A DNA stretch of 64,000 nucleotides from Psychromonas sp. B3M02 (lineage in GTDB: Bacteria; Pseudomonadota; Gammaproteobacteria; Enterobacterales; Psychromonadaceae): positions 29,721-93,720 of the forward strand of contig NZ_QOCB01000040.1 of the NCBI RefSeq assembly GCF_003318165.1, given 5' to 3'. Positions 46,059 through 54,956 of this stretch are shown piece by piece. The first letter of the stretch is position 1. Every line of letters begins with the position of its first letter. Both the position numbers and the translations under genes were made by a program. The notes below the pieces were generated by a model. It searched no databases and was not told the DNA's origin. It was given only the letters and a program-made list of their open reading frames with translations.

Positions 46059-47042
46059 TTATAAGATGACCGTTTTATTGGTTGTTAAGGAAGTTAATGC
46101 TGCATCGGCTAGCGCTAATGCTCTTTCTCCATCAATACCTGGTGACCGTGATTGTGCACCACCTAATACCTCGACAAAGTGATTCCATTCGTTTTTATAA
46201 GCGCCAGCATAACGTTGTAAAAAGAAGTACTCTGGAGTTGCTTCCACAGCACCTTGATCACTAAATTGTTTAACTGCATTCTCAGTAATATTGTTTGCTG
46301 TTAATAAACCTTGGCTACCGTGTACTTCTATTCGTTGATCGTAGCCATAACCTGAGCGTCGACTATTGTTGATTGTGGCGATTGCACCTGAAGCAAACGT
46401 TAATACAACAACTGAGGTATCAATGTCACCTGCTTTTCCGATATCAGGATCAACCATGCAACTACCATAAGCAGTAATAGTCGTTGGTTCTGCATTCATT
46501 AAATAACGTACCATGTCGAAATCATGAATTGTCATATCACGATACATGCCACCAGAGGTTTTTGCATAATCTGCAGGCGGCGCGGCGGGATCGCGTGAAG
46601 TAATGGTGATAGATTCAATTTGCCCGATTGCATGGTTATTTAAGCGAGTTTTAAGCTCATTGAAATGTGCGTCATAACGTCGGTTAAAGGCAATGAATAG
46701 AGTGGTGTCATTTTTTTTCACAACTTCTAAGCATTGGCGTACTTTTGTTAAATCAAGGTCGATAGGCTTTTCACAGAAAACCGCTTTACCGTGTTGAGAT
46801 GCCATTTCGATGAAGTTAACGTGTGTGTCGGTTGCAGAACAAATGCAGATTGCATGAATGTTGGGATCTGCCATAGCTTCTTCAACTGATTGTATTTTGG
46901 CATCGTATTTTTCCGCTAACTCTTCACGCCCAGCAACATAGGGATCTATGATTGAATAAACATTTGTTTGTGCATGATCGTGTATATTTTGACCGTGAAT
47001 ACGGCCAATTCTTCCTACGCCAAATAGTGCAATATTGAACAT
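46059..47042 (-). CDS. iolG: myo-inositol 2-dehydrogenase (IolG)
   Basis: 327 residues, Gfo/Idh/MocA family. N-terminal NAD motif LFGVGRIGRIHGQNI, the conserved CEKPIDL (near residue 94; catalytic-type lysine), and YRDMTIHDFDMVRYL (near 167) with the Asp/His pair. It oxidises myo-inositol to scyllo-inosose, the entry step. AGAGGA precedes the ATG. It lies between the thiolase and IolI-like genes on the minus strand. Confidence 0.9.
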   Translation of the reverse strand: MFNIALFGVGRIGRIHGQNIHDHAQTNVYSIIDPYVAGREELAEKYDAKIQSVEEAMADPNIHAICICSATDTHVNFIEMASQHGKAVFCEKPIDLDLTKVRQCLEVVKKNDTTLFIAFNRRYDAHFNELKTRLNNHAIGQIESITITSRDPAAPPADYAKTSGGMYRDMTIHDFDMVRYLMNAEPTTITAYGSCMVDPDIGKAGDIDTSVVVLTFASGAIATINNSRRSGYGYDQRIEVHGSQGLLTANNITENAVKQFSDQGAVEATPEYFFLQRYAGAYKNEWNHFVEVLGGAQSRSPGIDGERALALADAALTSLTTNKTVIL

Positions 47043-47082
47043 ATCGTTGTCCTCTGAATTGAATTGTCGATGATAATTAACG

Positions 47083-48264
47083 TTATTTTATATTTTCTAC
47101 GACGATCGCCGTCCCTTGTCCACCACCAATACATAGAGTGGCCAATCCATAACGAGCATCTCTTTTGTTAAGTTCATGTATTAGAGTCACCAGAATACGC
47201 GCTCCTGATGCACCAATTGGATGTCCAAGTGAAATAGCGCCACCATTAACATTGGTTTTGTTAGGATCTAAACTCAACCCTTGTATGACGGAAAGTGCTT
47301 GCGCAGCGAAAGCTTCATTAGCTTCTGTTAAATCGATATCTTGTATGGTGAGATTTGCCTTTAATAATGCTTTTTGTGTGGCTGGTACAGGGCCAAATCC
47401 CATAATGTTAGGATCTACACCGGCGCTGGCATGAGAAACGATCCTTGCTAATGGTGTTAAACCTAATGCGTTCGCTTTTTCAGCGGACATCAGTACGAGA
47501 GCACTTGCACCATCATTAATACCTGATGAGTTGCCTGCTGTGACTGTCCCTTCTTTTTTAAAGGCGGGCTTTAATCGATTCAAACGTTTTAAGGTGGTAT
47601 CCGATCTTGGAAACTCATCTGTGTCGCAAATAATCTCACCTTGACGGGTGGTAATACTGTGAGGTGCAATTTCCTCCGCAAATTTATTTTCAGCAATAGC
47701 GGCTTGAGTACGTTGTTGCGATTGTAGTGCGTAGTTGTCTTGCGCAACACGGGAGATGTTATATTTTTCAGCTAAATTTTCTGCTGTTATTCCCATATGT
47801 ATGTCGGTAAAGCTATCCGTTAATCCATCGCAGAGAATTGTATCGGTAATTTGGGTGTGTCCGAATGGTTTACCGCTTCTATGTTGGTCGATAACATGGG
47901 CCGCGTTCGACATACTTTCTGTACCACCCACTATAATGATCTCTGATTCATTTGTTTGAATAGCTTGAATGCCAATGGTTACTGCTTTTAAGCCAGATCC
48001 GCAGACTTTAGAGACTGTGAAGGCGGTACTTTCTTGGGGAATGCCTGCTTTTATTTGAACTTGCCTTGCTATATTTTGGCCATGACCTGCTGCTAATACA
48101 TTACCTAATATGACTTGTTCGACTTGATCTGGTTTGATACCTGCTTTATCGATAGCTCTTTTAACGGCTGTTATTCCTAGTTCAACAGCACTTACATTGG
48201 CAAACATACCTGAAAACGAGCCTATTGCAGTTCGTACTGCGCTTACAATCACGATATCTTTCAT
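47083..48264 (-). CDS. atoB: acetyl-CoA C-acetyltransferase (thiolase)
   Basis: 393 residues, thiolase II type. The three catalytic landmarks are present: TVSKVCGSGLKAV (Cys near 88), GHPIGASGARILVTL (His near 349) and LCIGGGQGTAIV (Cys near 379). It joins or splits acetoacetyl-CoA and acetyl-CoA. AGAGG precedes the ATG. Together with scoAB it makes a complete acetoacetate pathway inside the inositol region. Confidence 0.92.
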   Translation of the reverse strand: MKDIVIVSAVRTAIGSFSGMFANVSAVELGITAVKRAIDKAGIKPDQVEQVILGNVLAAGHGQNIARQVQIKAGIPQESTAFTVSKVCGSGLKAVTIGIQAIQTNESEIIIVGGTESMSNAAHVIDQHRSGKPFGHTQITDTILCDGLTDSFTDIHMGITAENLAEKYNISRVAQDNYALQSQQRTQAAIAENKFAEEIAPHSITTRQGEIICDTDEFPRSDTTLKRLNRLKPAFKKEGTVTAGNSSGINDGASALVLMSAEKANALGLTPLARIVSHASAGVDPNIMGFGPVPATQKALLKANLTIQDIDLTEANEAFAAQALSVIQGLSLDPNKTNVNGGAISLGHPIGASGARILVTLIHELNKRDARYGLATLCIGGGQGTAIVVENIK

Positions 48265-48358
48265 ATTAACCTCTTTGTTTAACTGTCGGCTTTAATCATT
48301 TTTCAGTAAATACTCATAAATTTTTAAAATTTTTTTTCCATATCTAGAGTTTTATAAT

Positions 48359-48374
48359 GGAAAAATATTTTTCA
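48359..48374. promoter_or_regulatory. inositol-regulon operator site 5
   Basis: GGAAAAATATTTTTCA, one mismatch from TGAAAW-N4-WTTTCA with a perfect 14-bp core palindrome, about 95 bases upstream of atoB on the minus strand. Confidence 0.62.
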
Positions 48375-48615
48375 TTTTTGTGTGCGTTGATATTATTATT
48401 TATTTTTTAAAACCGCTATCCGTTTAAAGAATCTTTTTATCGAAACGTTAAGCGTATCACTACTCTTTAATTGAAATGAGATTTATATATCTTAAGCTTA
48501 TGTTTTTAAATTGATTATTTGTTTTTCGTTCGCTTGGCAAATATAAGACTTAGATCATGAAACGTTAAATCAATAATTATTTTTCTAATTTTGTTGATGT
48601 AGCGCTAATTAAGGA

Positions 48616-48631
48616 TGAAAAATTATTTTCA
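48616..48631. promoter_or_regulatory. inositol-regulon operator site 6
   Basis: TGAAAAATTATTTTCA, matching the TGAAAW-N4-WTTTCA pattern, about 113 bases upstream of iolE. Confidence 0.7.
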
Positions 48632-48743
48632 TTTTGTTTTGTTTGGCGTATATTAAATTTCTCTAGCGGCAAATCAATACTCATTAAGATTTAATGCTTG
48701 TACTGTCATTTAATTTGTTATTACCAACCATTCGGAGATAGAT

Positions 48744-49637
48744 ATGAGTAAAGTTCAATATGGGATTAGCCCTTTAACATGGACCAATGATGATATGCCT
48801 GAGCTAGGTGGGGATATTCCGTTGGAGCAATGTTTGAATGAAATGGCTGAGGCTGGTTTTACAGGCACAGAATTAGGTACTAAGTATCCTAGAGAACCAG
48901 AAATCTTGGTACCTTTACTTAAAAATCATGGGTTGGTATTAGCATCAGGTTGGTTTAGTGGCAATTTAATGGTGTGCAGCGCGGAGCAAGAAATTGCCAA
49001 TATGCAAAAGCATATTAAGTTGTTAAAAGCTGCGGGTTGTAAAGCAATGGTATACGGCGAAGTTAGTAACTCTGTGCATGGCGACATACAGGTTGCTTTA
49101 TCAAAACGTGTCATTTTATCTGCTGATGAATGGCAAGAGTACGGTAGGAAAATCACTATTGTGGCTGATCATCTATTACATGAGCATGGTATCAAACTGT
49201 CATTTCACCATCATGTTGGCACCATTTGCGAAACAGAGGCAGATGTTGACAAGTTAATGGAAGTCACTGGGCCTTCTGTCTTTTTAACATTAGATACAGG
49301 GCATATTACCTATGGAGGTGGTAATCCTGTCAATGTGATCCGTCGTTGGGGTGATCGTATTGGTCATATGCATTTTAAAGATCTCCGTTTAGGGGTGATG
49401 GAAGCAGCACGCACTGCTGATAAATCATTTTTAAGCGCAGTGTTAGATGGTGTCTTTACTGTTCCTGGCACAGGTGATGTGAATTACGATGATGTATTTA
49501 GTGCATTAAAAGCACGAGATTATGAAGGCTGGTTATTAGTGGAAGCGGAACAAGATCCGGCTAAAGCCGACCCTCTGACATTTGCTAAAACGGCTTATCA
49601 AAATATTTCTGGTTACGCAGAAAAATTTGGTTTGTAA
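48744..49637 (+). CDS. iolE: myo-inosose-2 dehydratase (IolE)
   Basis: 297 residues. It begins with the family-typical VQYGISPLTWTNDDMPELGGDIPLEQCL; later FHHHVGTICETEADVD (near 153), FLTLDTGHITYGG (near 178), HMHFKDLR and LVEAEQDP carry the metal ligands of the TIM barrel. It dehydrates scyllo-inosose to the diketone. It is the first gene of a plus-strand inositol operon behind an operator palindrome; CGGAGA precedes the ATG. Confidence 0.93.
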   Translation: MSKVQYGISPLTWTNDDMPELGGDIPLEQCLNEMAEAGFTGTELGTKYPREPEILVPLLKNHGLVLASGWFSGNLMVCSAEQEIANMQKHIKLLKAAGCKAMVYGEVSNSVHGDIQVALSKRVILSADEWQEYGRKITIVADHLLHEHGIKLSFHHHVGTICETEADVDKLMEVTGPSVFLTLDTGHITYGGGNPVNVIRRWGDRIGHMHFKDLRLGVMEAARTADKSFLSAVLDGVFTVPGTGDVNYDDVFSALKARDYEGWLLVEAEQDPAKADPLTFAKTAYQNISGYAEKFGL

Positions 49638-49708
49638 CGGTTTGTTATAGGAAGTGAGTTTGGTCTGTTTCCTATTGTTTCTTTTAGTTAATTAATGGTG
49701 AGTACGCG

Positions 49709-50887
49709 ATGTTTAATGAAGAGAGTCATTTGAAACAGCCTATTCGTTGGGCAATGGTTGGCGGAGGGAGAGGTAGTCAAATTGGATATTCACATCGTAA
49801 TGCTGCATTACGTGATGGCTTATTTACATTGGTTGCTGGTGCATTTGATTTAGATGCACAAAGAGGACGTGATTTTGCTATTAATTTGGGCATTGATGAA
49901 AGTCGTTCTTACGCTACTTATAAGGAGATGTTTACTCAAGAAAAGAAACGTGAGGACGGAATTCAGGCCGTGTCGATTGCAACACCAAACTGTACTCATT
50001 TCGAGATTTGTAAAGCGGCCTTGGAGGCTGAATTACATGTCATTTGTGAAAAGCCATTAACTTTTACTGTACAAGAAGCACGTGAATTAAAAGCATTAGC
50101 CGATGATAAAAATAAGTTAATTGCCGTGATGTATGGTTACTCAGGCTTTCCTATGATCCATCAGGCCCGTGAAATGGTCCGCCGTGGTGACTTGGGAGAT
50201 ATTCGAGTGGTTAATGCACAGTTTGCTCATGGCTTTCATAATGAAGAATATGAAAAAAATGATCCTAGTTTGAAGTGGCGTGTTACACCGGAAGCATCTG
50301 GGCCTACTTATGTTATTGGTGATATTGGTACACATGCTTATTTTCTTTGTGAAATGATCACTGAGTTAGAAGTGGAAAGCCTATGTTGTATGCGTCAAAG
50401 CTTTATTGAGTCACGCGCGCCATTAGAAGATAACGCACATATTATGTTGAAGTTTAAAGGGGGAGCTGTAGGCACTTTATGGGCATCTGCAATTAATGCA
50501 GGTTCCATGCATCAACAGAAAATTCGCATTATTGGCGCTAAAGCGTCTATTGAATGGTGGGACGAATTTCCAAATCAATTACGTTATGAGGTACAGGGTG
50601 AACCGCTTCGAATTTTAGAGCGTGGCATGGGGTATTTGTATCAAGATGACGCTGGAGTGTCATGTAACCGAGTTGGTAGTGGCCATGCGGAAGGGTATTT
50701 TGAATCTTGGGCTAATTTATATGCACGTTTTGCTTCTGCCTTTAATGCGATGGATCAAGGTAATCAAAAGGCATTTGCTGATATGTGGTTCCCTGGTGTA
50801 GAAGCTGGTATTGAAGGGACCCGGTTATGTGAAAAATGCGTTGAGTCTGCCGATAATGGTGCTCAATGGGTTAATTACAAAAATTAA
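49709..50887 (+). CDS. Gfo/Idh/MocA-family dehydrogenase, probable inositol-isomer dehydrogenase
   Basis: 392 residues, longer than IolG. NAD motif WAMVGGGRGSQIGYSHRNAA, then VICEKPLTFTV (near 113) and YVIGDIGTHAYFLCEM (near 212) with the Asp/His pair. It has low overall resemblance to IolG and is probably specific for another inositol isomer or its oxidised product (for example scyllo- or D-chiro-inositol). It is set between iolE and iolC in the same operon. Confidence 0.83.
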   Translation: MFNEESHLKQPIRWAMVGGGRGSQIGYSHRNAALRDGLFTLVAGAFDLDAQRGRDFAINLGIDESRSYATYKEMFTQEKKREDGIQAVSIATPNCTHFEICKAALEAELHVICEKPLTFTVQEARELKALADDKNKLIAVMYGYSGFPMIHQAREMVRRGDLGDIRVVNAQFAHGFHNEEYEKNDPSLKWRVTPEASGPTYVIGDIGTHAYFLCEMITELEVESLCCMRQSFIESRAPLEDNAHIMLKFKGGAVGTLWASAINAGSMHQQKIRIIGAKASIEWWDEFPNQLRYEVQGEPLRILERGMGYLYQDDAGVSCNRVGSGHAEGYFESWANLYARFASAFNAMDQGNQKAFADMWFPGVEAGIEGTRLCEKCVESADNGAQWVNYKN

Positions 50888-50897
50888 GGGATAAATA

Positions 50898-51896
50898 ATG
50901 GCACAAATCACTTTTAAACAAGATAGAGAGTTAGACGCAATTGTATTAGGGCGTGCTGGTGTTGATCTGTATGCACGAGAAGCGAATACTGATATTGCTG
51001 ACATCTCTGGGTTTGATAAATATGTTGGCGGTTCAGCAGCCAATATCGCTGTTGCAATTAATCGCTTGGGAGCGAGTGTCGGGTTTATTGGGTGTGTTGC
51101 CGACGATGCGTTCGGGCGTTATGTACAAAGTTATATGGAGCAACAAGGTATCAATCTTGATGGCATGATGGTTGATGCTAGTGGATCGCGCACTTCTGTT
51201 GCGTTTACTGAAATGAAACCCTCAGATTGTGACGTATTGATTTACCGAAATAATGCGTCTGATTTAACCTTAAAAACTGAACAAATAAAATCCAGTTATA
51301 TTCAAAAAAGTAAAACGTTAATTGTTACTGGTACCGCCCTGTCGGCAAGCCCGAGCCGAGAAGCTACTTTATTAGCAATGCAGTATGCGCGTCGTGTTGG
51401 GACATTGGTGGTATTAGATGTCGATTATCGTCCTAAGACGTGGCGTACTGATGTTGATGCGTCTATTTATTACGGTATAGCAGCGAATCTGTCAGATATT
51501 GTGATTGGCAATCGCGAAGAATTTGACATGATGGAAACCGTGCTGGCGCCGGGAAATAAAAGTGATGATGAGACAGCTGAACGTTTTCTGACTGGGCATA
51601 CACAGATTGTGATCATTAAAGCGGGTGAATTAGGTTCTCGTGTTTACTGTCAAAATGGTCATCAATTTGAACAAGGTATTTATAAAGTAAGCGCTAAAAA
51701 ACCATTTGGATCAGGGGACTCTTTTGCAGGGGCTCTAATTTGGACATTAAGTCACGGAGGTTCGTTAGAACAGGGCGTGAGTAATGGTTCAGCTGCAGCG
51801 GCGATCAATGTGAGTGGTACTAGTTGTACTGAAGCGATGCCAACTAAAGAAGAACTTGAACTCTTTATTGCTAAATTTGAACAGGCCGAACGTTAA
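50898..51896 (+). CDS. iolC: 5-dehydro-2-deoxygluconokinase (IolC), stand-alone
   Basis: 332 residues, PfkB-family kinase. GGSAANIAVAINRLG near residue 48, TGTALSASPSREA near 147, and the catalytic loop FGSGDSFAGALIW near 275. It phosphorylates the product of IolB. This is the second kinase of the same type in the window; the other at 34383 carries a DUF2090 tail. It lies in the operon order iolE - dehydrogenase - iolC - iolB - aldolase. Confidence 0.9.
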   Translation: MAQITFKQDRELDAIVLGRAGVDLYAREANTDIADISGFDKYVGGSAANIAVAINRLGASVGFIGCVADDAFGRYVQSYMEQQGINLDGMMVDASGSRTSVAFTEMKPSDCDVLIYRNNASDLTLKTEQIKSSYIQKSKTLIVTGTALSASPSREATLLAMQYARRVGTLVVLDVDYRPKTWRTDVDASIYYGIAANLSDIVIGNREEFDMMETVLAPGNKSDDETAERFLTGHTQIVIIKAGELGSRVYCQNGHQFEQGIYKVSAKKPFGSGDSFAGALIWTLSHGGSLEQGVSNGSAAAAINVSGTSCTEAMPTKEELELFIAKFEQAER

Positions 51897-51948
51897 TACT
51901 CAATGTAACTTATGACTCTTTTAATGACTCAATTTAACTAATTAGGAT

Positions 51949-52794
51949 ATGACTATGGGAAAGCACATCGCACCTTTTGACAATAAAAACCAACCTATTA
52001 TTGATGTAAATGATGAAACGACACCGTTATGTTTTTTTAATCCCGTGAAGTTAAAAAAAGGAGAGACTTTTTCCCACCAAATAGCAGGGTATGAAAGTGT
52101 CATTGTATTAGGTGGCGGCACTTGTTCTATCACTGTTGGTGGAGAAACCTTTGCCAATATCGGGAAGCGAGCGACTATTTGGGATGGTGACCCTGAATCT
52201 GTTTATGTACCTGTTGGTATGTTAGCTGACATTACTTGTGAAACTGATGAGGCTAATTTGATGATTGCAGGTGGCCTTTATGATGAAGTATTAACGCCAT
52301 TTGCGATCACCACTGTTGATAAAATTCAGTATGGATCTGATGATACAAAAACACACCGTAAAATTAAGCATGTATTAGGGCAAGCTAATGCTGATAAGCG
52401 CGGGCGTTTATTGGTCAGTGAATTATTCACTGTGGGGGCTGGTGGCTGGTCAGGATTCCCTGCACATAAACATGACTGTGATCGAGGTGCATTAGAAACT
52501 AATTATGAGGAGGTGTATCAATTTCAATTCAACCCTGGACAAGGCTTTGGCGCACAATTCCTTTATGAACATGAAGATGACTGTGGACCTGTTTATCATG
52601 TTAAATCTGGTAGTGTGATTGCCATTGATAAAGGGTATCACCCAAGCGTAGCGGCCCCTGGCTATGAGATGTATTACTTTACTGTGATCGTTGGTAAAAC
52701 ATCCAAATCACTTGTTCAACATTTCGACCCCCATCATGAATACCAAGTGCATACGATCCCTGGGATCAAGGACATGATTAATAAATTTAAATAA
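51949..52794 (+). CDS. iolB: 5-deoxy-glucuronate isomerase (IolB)
   Basis: 281 residues, double-cupin fold. Characteristic metal-binding segment GGWSGFPAHKHDCDRGALETNYEEVYQF begins near residue 161, followed by KGYHPSVAAPGYEMYYF near 225. It isomerises 5-deoxy-glucuronate to 5-dehydro-2-deoxygluconate, the substrate for IolC. Located directly after iolC. Confidence 0.93.
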   Translation: MTMGKHIAPFDNKNQPIIDVNDETTPLCFFNPVKLKKGETFSHQIAGYESVIVLGGGTCSITVGGETFANIGKRATIWDGDPESVYVPVGMLADITCETDEANLMIAGGLYDEVLTPFAITTVDKIQYGSDDTKTHRKIKHVLGQANADKRGRLLVSELFTVGAGGWSGFPAHKHDCDRGALETNYEEVYQFQFNPGQGFGAQFLYEHEDDCGPVYHVKSGSVIAIDKGYHPSVAAPGYEMYYFTVIVGKTSKSLVQHFDPHHEYQVHTIPGIKDMINKFK

Positions 52795-52806
52795 AAGGAA
52801 TCTATT

Positions 52807-53634
52807 ATGCTGGTGAATTTAAATGATGTATTACCACAGGCTGCAGAGAGTGATTATGCGGTGCCTTGTTTTAATGTTTTTGGCTATGAAGATGCAAGGG
52901 CTGTGGTTGATGCGGCCGAAACAGTTCAAAAACCTGTTATTTTGGCTTGTAATAAAGACGTGATTGATTTTTACGGACCTGTTGTTGCAGCGACTATGTT
53001 TATTGAGCTAGCTAAAAATAGCTCTCAGAAAGTCGTGCTGCATTTAGATCATACTTATGAAGAACATATTGTTTATCAAGCCATTAAAGCTGGTTTTAGT
53101 TCGGTCATGTTTGATGGCTCTCAATTGCCATTAGCTGATAATATTGCAAGAACAAAAAAGGTGGTAGAAGTTGCACACGCCTGTGGTGTCAGTGTGGAAG
53201 GGGAAATAGGATCTGTGCCTTATCAAGAGGGCAGAGATCATATTAAAACCATTGATACGAGCCCGCTTGAAGCACAGCAATATGCAGATCAAAGTAACTT
53301 GGACTGTATTGCATTATCGGTAGGTAACGTGCACCGATTAACTGAACCGACAAGCATTATTGACTTTAAATTACTTGGGGAAATAGAAACGTTGGTCACT
53401 AAACCTTTGGTTATTCATGGCACGAGTGGCATCAGGGACGAGGATATTATTAAATTAAAGAAAACAAGGGTCTCAAAGTTCAATATAGGGACTTGTTTGC
53501 GACAGGCCTTAGGTCATAATTTACGTGACTATATGAATGCAGAAAAAGGTAAATTTGATCGCCTCTATTTTATGCAAAAGGCGATGCCTCATGTCCGAAA
53601 AGAAGCCATTAGGTGCTTTGAATTATTGTCCTAA
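52807..53634 (+). CDS. iolJ: class II aldolase, 6-phospho-5-dehydro-2-deoxy-D-gluconate aldolase (IolJ-like)
   Basis: 275 residues, FbaA/IolJ-type zinc aldolase. Metal ligands appear in LHLDHTYEEHIVYQA (near 79), VSVEGEIGSVPY (near 131), LSVGNVHRL (near 173) and VIHGTSGIRDEDI (near 200). It splits the IolC product to DHAP and malonate semialdehyde. It is the last gene before a strong terminator. Fructose- and tagatose-bisphosphate aldolases are relatives; context decides. Confidence 0.87.
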   Translation: MLVNLNDVLPQAAESDYAVPCFNVFGYEDARAVVDAAETVQKPVILACNKDVIDFYGPVVAATMFIELAKNSSQKVVLHLDHTYEEHIVYQAIKAGFSSVMFDGSQLPLADNIARTKKVVEVAHACGVSVEGEIGSVPYQEGRDHIKTIDTSPLEAQQYADQSNLDCIALSVGNVHRLTEPTSIIDFKLLGEIETLVTKPLVIHGTSGIRDEDIIKLKKTRVSKFNIGTCLRQALGHNLRDYMNAEKGKFDRLYFMQKAMPHVRKEAIRCFELLS

Positions 53635-53664
53635 TTGCTTAAATTCTATATTCTTTGATGGTTT

Positions 53665-53696
53665 AACACCTAAGGCTCCACTTGGGTGTTTTTTTT
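53665..53696 (+). terminator. strong rho-independent terminator after iolJ
   Basis: AACACCTAAG pairs with CTTGGGTGTT (one G-U) over a 6-base loop and runs into eight T. It begins 30 bases after the aldolase stop and ends 13 bases before the next rpiR start codon, so that gene depends on read-through. Confidence 0.87.
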
Positions 53697-53709
53697 AAGA
53701 GTAAACATA

Positions 53710-54531
53710 ATGCCCAATGATATTGAAACCGCTACTTCATTAGATAAATTTAAAGACATACTCGCAGAGCGTTATGACACGTTAAGCAATCGACTTAAAC
53801 AAGTTGCTGATTTTATTAGTGAAGAACCGATGGTTGTCGCTTTTGAAACCATGTCAGTTATTTCTGTTAAAGCGGGGGTCCCCATTTCAACATTAAGCCG
53901 CTTTGCTAATACTTTTGGTTTTGATGGTTTTAGTAAAATGCAGGTTTTGTTTAGTGACCAATACTTCCATAAGCCTCGTGATTATAAAGAACGAATTAAA
54001 AGAGCAAAAAGCGAGGGTGTATCTCAAATTGAATCTATTCAAGATATATTTGAGAATTTAGGTGAGTCAAACATCAAAGCAATGGAAGACCTGCTGATTG
54101 GTATCCCATCCTCTAAATTAGAAGATGCGGTGACCTTGCTTTCATCTGCGAATACTATTTATGTGCAAGGAGTAAGAAGAGCCTATCCAGTTGCAAGCTA
54201 TCTTTGGTATATGTTGCTTAAAGGGGACTCTAATACTGTATTGGTGGATGGTGCTGGTGGAATGAGGTCGCCGATGTTGAAGCAAATAAAGTCAGAAGAT
54301 GTATTACTTATCACTACATTTAAACCCCATGCTCAAGAATCAATAGCCGCGATAGAGCGCGCTCGAGAAGTGGGGGCAAAAATTGTGGCGATCACTGATA
54401 GCCAAATGAGCGAACATGGAAGACAGGCTGATATTTGTTTTGAAATTATTGAGAATGATGTGATGGAGTTTCGTTCTTTAACCAGTGCGATGTTCATCGC
54501 TCAAACCCTAGCTGTTGGTTTAATGCTGTAG
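53710..54531 (+). CDS. second RpiR-family transcriptional regulator
   Basis: 273 residues with an RpiR HTH (~10-85; MSVISVKAGVPISTLSRFANTFGFDGFSKMQ) and a SIS domain (~125-265; YVQGVRRAYPVASYL, VLLITTFKPHAQESI). It is similar in layout to the RpiR protein encoded at 33299-34111 and probably senses an inositol-pathway sugar phosphate. ATG 53710 is chosen because AAGAG precedes it; the longer reading begins inside the terminator. Its place in the operon just beyond the terminator suggests low, controlled expression. Confidence 0.87.
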   Translation: MPNDIETATSLDKFKDILAERYDTLSNRLKQVADFISEEPMVVAFETMSVISVKAGVPISTLSRFANTFGFDGFSKMQVLFSDQYFHKPRDYKERIKRAKSEGVSQIESIQDIFENLGESNIKAMEDLLIGIPSSKLEDAVTLLSSANTIYVQGVRRAYPVASYLWYMLLKGDSNTVLVDGAGGMRSPMLKQIKSEDVLLITTFKPHAQESIAAIERAREVGAKIVAITDSQMSEHGRQADICFEIIENDVMEFRSLTSAMFIAQTLAVGLML

Positions 54532-54956
54532 CATTATCTGTAAAAAAGACTAAATGATTTGGTTAACGGTGAAATTGTTTTTATCGTTCAACCTTTTTCC
54601 CTTTTGCCACTTCTCTTTTTACTTACCGTCTTTTCTTTTTTATTTTTGAAAAACTTTTTTCGTTTGTATTGTTTGTTTGTTTTTTAAATGAAAATTCTCT
54701 CTCTCGATCTGGTTACTTGATGGTTTGCATGTAATTAATTGAAAATAATGTGTTTATTTTAATTTTTAGTTGGTGTTACATATTTTTTCTTTATATTGTT
54801 TCATGACATGTTTAACACTTTTTTACAAATTAACTACTATTAAACCATCTTCAACAATATGATGAACACCTATTTGAAATTTATTTTCTATTTTTTGTTT
54901 GCCTATTTCCGTTTATGTTATCTATAGGCGGTTTATCATGATTTTGGAGTGAATAT
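54532..54956. other. promoter region of iolD
   Basis: 425 AT-rich bases without a gene. It contains a degenerate operator at 54647 and two further TGAAAA half-sites (near 54688 and 54739). Confidence 0.55.
54647..54662. promoter_or_regulatory. inositol-regulon operator site 7 (degenerate)
   Basis: TGAAAAACTTTTTTCG, one mismatch from TGAAAW-N4-WTTTCA, about 295 bases upstream of iolD. Confidence 0.5.

Larger units (their letters stand above)
48265..48743. other. divergent promoter region between atoB and iolE
   Basis: 479 AT-rich bases, no gene. It contains two operator palindromes, one near each flanking unit (48359 and 48616). Confidence 0.6.
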
